Origin: Kiloniellaceae bacterium
GTDB lineage: Bacteria; Pseudomonadota; Alphaproteobacteria; Kiloniellales; Kiloniellaceae
Length of the DNA stretch: 6,312 bases
Direction: 5' to 3'
NCBI GenBank assembly: GCA_028280915.1
Contig: JANQKX010000160.1
Coordinates: forward strand, 1 to 6,312
Of this stretch, positions 5,146 to 6,312 are shown one piece after another. Each line of letters opens with the position of its first letter. Within the stretch, counting starts at the first letter, position 1. The position numbers and the translations under genes were made by a program. The notes under the pieces are model-generated. The model had not been told where the DNA came from and did no database searches. It was given only the letters and a program-made list of their open reading frames with translations.

Positions 5146-5241
5146 GCTGGTTCTGCCGGTGGGATTTCCGACGCTGCCCGCAGCCGGGCCGGGCTTTGCC
5201 CCCATGGGGCGCGGCCCTGACATGGCGGCAGGAAGAGAGAC

Positions 5242-5550
5242 TTAACCGCCGGCACTGACAAGAGGCCGGCCCAGGCCCAACGGGCCGGCGGGTGCCGTCC
5301 CGGGAGCGGCGCCCCCGCCAGCACCATCAACGCATTCCGGGGTACAGGCAGGCGCGGCCCGCAGTTCCCGCAGGGCCCAGCGCAAAGCATGGGCCTCGCG
5401 GCTCAAGGCGATGGCGCTGCGCTCGCCGGCGGCCGTGTTGTGGCTGCAGCGCAGGCGCGTGGCATTGCTTTCCAAGCGCGCGGCCAGGCCTTCGATGGCG
5501 GAGAGGCAGCGCTGTTTTTCAAAAGGGGTGATGCGCGTCAATTTTTCCAT
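5242..5550 (-). CDS. Small helical protein of unknown function
   Basis: This 102-residue protein is not recognised. Codon use throughout is strongly G+C-biased in third positions, like the clear genes here, so it is probably expressed. Residues 1-68 look like two or three amphipathic helices (FEKQRCLSAIEGLAARLE, ERSAIALSREAHALRWAL), and the last 35 residues are a Gly/Ala/Pro-rich tail likely to be disordered. There is no signal peptide or membrane segment. Four cysteines occur (C15, C35, C69, C73), the last two as CTPEC, but no complete zinc site is evident. ATG 5548-5550 is preferred over the adjacent TTG 5553; GGGAAG lies 11 nt upstream. It has its own promoter, a long structured leader and a terminator, so it seems to be a single-gene unit next to an S24-type repressor on the same strand. 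Confidence 0.65.
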   Translation of the reverse strand: MEKLTRITPFEKQRCLSAIEGLAARLESNATRLRCSHNTAAGERSAIALSREAHALRWALRELRAAPACTPECVDGAGGGAAPGTAPAGPLGLGRPLVSAGG

Positions 5551-5582
5551 CAAAAATCATTCTTCCCGTCAAAATTTTTTTG

Positions 5583-5606
5583 TCCGCCAAGAGAGGCGGA
5601 TTTTTT
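5583..5606 (+). terminator. Intrinsic terminator on the strand opposite the 5242-5550 gene
   Basis: TCCGCC (5583-5588) and GGCGGA (5595-5600) form a 6-bp stem with an AAGAGA loop, followed by six T residues (5601-5606). The T-run follows only in the + direction; on the minus strand the stem is followed by A residues. It would end a + strand transcript, yet no + strand gene lies upstream. In the minus-strand transcript the same stem would be a hairpin about 33 nt before the start codon of the 5242-5550 gene. Confidence 0.55.
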
Positions 5607-5632
5607 ACGCCGTCCCGGCGCCGGGTCGGCCC

Positions 5633-5653
5633 GGAGTCCCCATCAGGGACTCC
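5633..5653. repeat. Inverted repeat GGAGTCCC-CATCA-GGGACTCC
   Basis: GGAGTCCC (5633-5640) and GGGACTCC (5646-5653) are perfectly complementary over 8 bp with a 5-nt centre. The right arm belongs to the first 21-bp repeat. It would form a strong hairpin in the leader RNA of the minus-strand gene at 5242-5550. Confidence 0.65.
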
Positions 5654-5685
5654 CAGAGTCACCCCAGGGACTCCCAAAATCACCC
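5644..5685. repeat. Two tandem 21-bp repeats with a partial third
   Basis: Copies begin at 5644 and 5665 with CAGGGACTCCCA and end with TCACCC, differing at only a few positions; a third begins at 5686 (CAGGGTCG) and then diverges. The period is exactly 21 bp. Read on the minus strand one frame gives PGVILGV and PGVTLGV, but no good gene runs through it. The repeats lie in the presumed leader of the 5242-5550 gene. Confidence 0.8.
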
Positions 5686-5739
5686 CAGGGTCGTCGCAAT
5701 CTCGGCAGCCTTCGGCTGTATTGACCGCAAAAGAGGGGC

Positions 5740-5768
5740 ATTTTGGGGAAAGACTCACGAACGGTCAA
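5740..5768 (-). promoter_or_regulatory. Promoter for the 5242-5550 gene
   Basis: On the minus strand TTGACC (5768-5763) is followed after 17 nt by CAAAAT (5745-5740), matching four of six -10 positions. Transcription would start near 5733, giving a leader of roughly 180 nt. Two 21-bp direct repeats lie immediately upstream of the -35 box, where an activator or repressor would bind. The -35 box is also part of an 8-nt inverted repeat, ATTGACCG (5720-5727) and CGGTCAAT (5762-5769). Confidence 0.45.
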
Positions 5769-5772
5769 TGCG

Positions 5773-5814
5773 AAAATTGCAACTACTATTGCAAAAAGTG
5801 CAACTACTTTGCGC
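5773..5814. repeat. Two 21-bp direct repeats upstream of a promoter (operator-like)
   Basis: Units at 5773-5793 and 5794-5814 share AAAA and the exact 10-mer TGCAACTACT, 21 bp apart, i.e. two helical turns on the same face of the DNA. The half-site (T/G)TGCAA occurs at 5777, 5789 and 5798, with a weaker TTTGCG near 5808. The pair lies between the S24 repressor gene and the -35 box of the minus-strand promoter. Binding by that repressor is possible but not shown. Confidence 0.55.
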
Positions 5815-5846
5815 CCCCCTAAAGGCGCTCATGCCCGAGCCAGAAA

Positions 5847-6312
5847 TCAGATGCCCAGCAGCTCGCCGGGGGTCAGGATGCGATAGATATGGCGCACCCG
5901 CTCCATGGGCAGCTCGATCTCCTTGGCCGGATTGAACTGGCGCAGCACCAGGCGGCTGCCGCTGCGCCGCACCAAGCGCTTGATATAACAGGGCCCCGGC
6001 GTGCCGTCCTGGCCGTGCAGTTCCACGATCACGTCGCAGCCGGGCCGGGCCGGGCGGCCGGGATGGACAAACACCAGTTCCCCTTCCTCGAAGCGGGGCG
6101 ACATGGAATCCCCCGTGGCGTAGAGGGCAAAGGCCATTTGGGTGCCGGCCAGGCCGGGCGGGCGGCGCACGAAGTCCACGGTTTCGCCGTTGAATTCGAA
6201 GGAAGCGTCGTCGCCCCCCACGGCGGTGCCGCGCACCTCCAAATCCCGCTCCAGAGCGGTGATGGCCGGCAAGGCCGGGCCGCCGCCGACCCGGGCGTCG
6301 GCCCCAGCCGCA
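5847..6312 (-). CDS. S24-family (LexA/CI-like) repressor, C-terminal part
   Basis: The frame is open to the right edge, where the gene leaves the window; 154 residues and the TGA at 5847-5849 are visible. After an Ala/Gly-rich linker (about residues 1-17) the protein has an S24 peptidase-like domain: YATGDSMSPRFEEGELVFV (64-82) carries the nucleophile Ser 69 in GDSM, and CYIKRL (108-113) carries the general-base Lys 111. This is the fold of LexA, phage CI and related repressors, where it dimerises the protein and may allow RecA-stimulated self-cleavage. An AG pair in GLAGT lies only about 13 residues before the Ser, closer than in LexA, so self-cleavage is doubtful. The DNA-binding domain, normally N-terminal, must lie beyond 6312; the TTG at 6270-6272 is not taken as the start. 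No canonical terminator follows; GCGCC/GGCGC (5811-5828) forms only a weak stem. Confidence 0.85.
   Translation of the reverse strand, partial: AAGADARVGGGPALPAITALERDLEVRGTAVGGDDASFEFNGETVDFVRRPPGLAGTQMAFALYATGDSMSPRFEEGELVFVHPGRPARPGCDVIVELHGQDGTPGPCYIKRLVRRSGSRLVLRQFNPAKEIELPMERVRHIYRILTPGELLGI

Noticed and set aside
5002..5223. Minus-strand ORF of 73 codons 18 nt after the 5242-5550 gene
   Set aside because: No Shine-Dalgarno sequence precedes it, the product is Pro/Gly/Ala-rich low complexity, and it runs through the terminator-like hairpins and the 13-bp repeats.
4983..5258. + strand ORF starting at GTG
   Set aside because: It has no ribosome binding site and a repetitive Pro/Gly/Arg/Trp composition that reflects G+C-rich DNA rather than a protein.
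5773..5814. CRISPR array or plasmid-type origin iterons
   Set aside because: Only two 21-bp units with no spacers of CRISPR size, and no cas, rep or DnaA-box sequences nearby.

Overview
The window reads as G+C-rich bacterial chromosome. Codon use, a TTG start and the gene families (a Bcr/CflA-type efflux pump, a NadS-like antitoxin, an S24 repressor) fit an alphaproteobacterium, perhaps one of the Rhodospirillales. That placement is inference; no rRNA, tRNA or marker gene is present to confirm it.

Left part (1-1637, + strand): the C-terminal end of a medium-chain dehydrogenase/quinone oxidoreductase is followed 32 nt later by a class I SAM-dependent methyltransferase that starts at TTG. Next comes a decayed antitoxin locus. 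An XRE-type antitoxin gene is cut inside its helix-turn-helix by an in-frame TAG that probably replaced CAG, and it runs without a further stop into an intact NadS/HigA-like antitoxin gene. No toxin gene is visible for either.

Middle (1638-3101, + strand): a promoter-like TTGACA-17-TAACCT, a 15-codon ORF with four valine codons in a row, a competing stem and a very good intrinsic terminator all precede a Bcr/CflA-type drug efflux transporter. Together they look like a transcription attenuator controlling the pump, or alternatively a small RNA gene upstream of it. A convergent minus-strand gene (3173-3655) encodes a small exported protein. Directly upstream of it lies an exact-period array of six 21-bp repeats; in one frame these encode heptads with a coiled-coil-like pattern, and the last one supplies the Shine-Dalgarno sequence.

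Right part (3786-6312): about 700 bp carry no convincing gene but hold several short tandem duplications and palindromes. A small unrecognised minus-strand gene (4509-4805) and a possible upstream ORF in the same frame sit in lower-G+C DNA. Next is a self-contained minus-strand unit: a promoter with two 21-bp direct repeats just upstream of its -35 box, a highly structured leader of roughly 180 nt, a 102-residue helical protein of unknown function, and a G+C-rich terminator. The window ends inside the C-terminal S24 (LexA/CI-like) domain of a repressor whose DNA-binding end lies beyond the right edge.

Nothing seen amounts to a complete new defence or mobile system. The items most worth checking are the putative attenuator, the 21-bp heptad array and the structured leader near 5551-5814.
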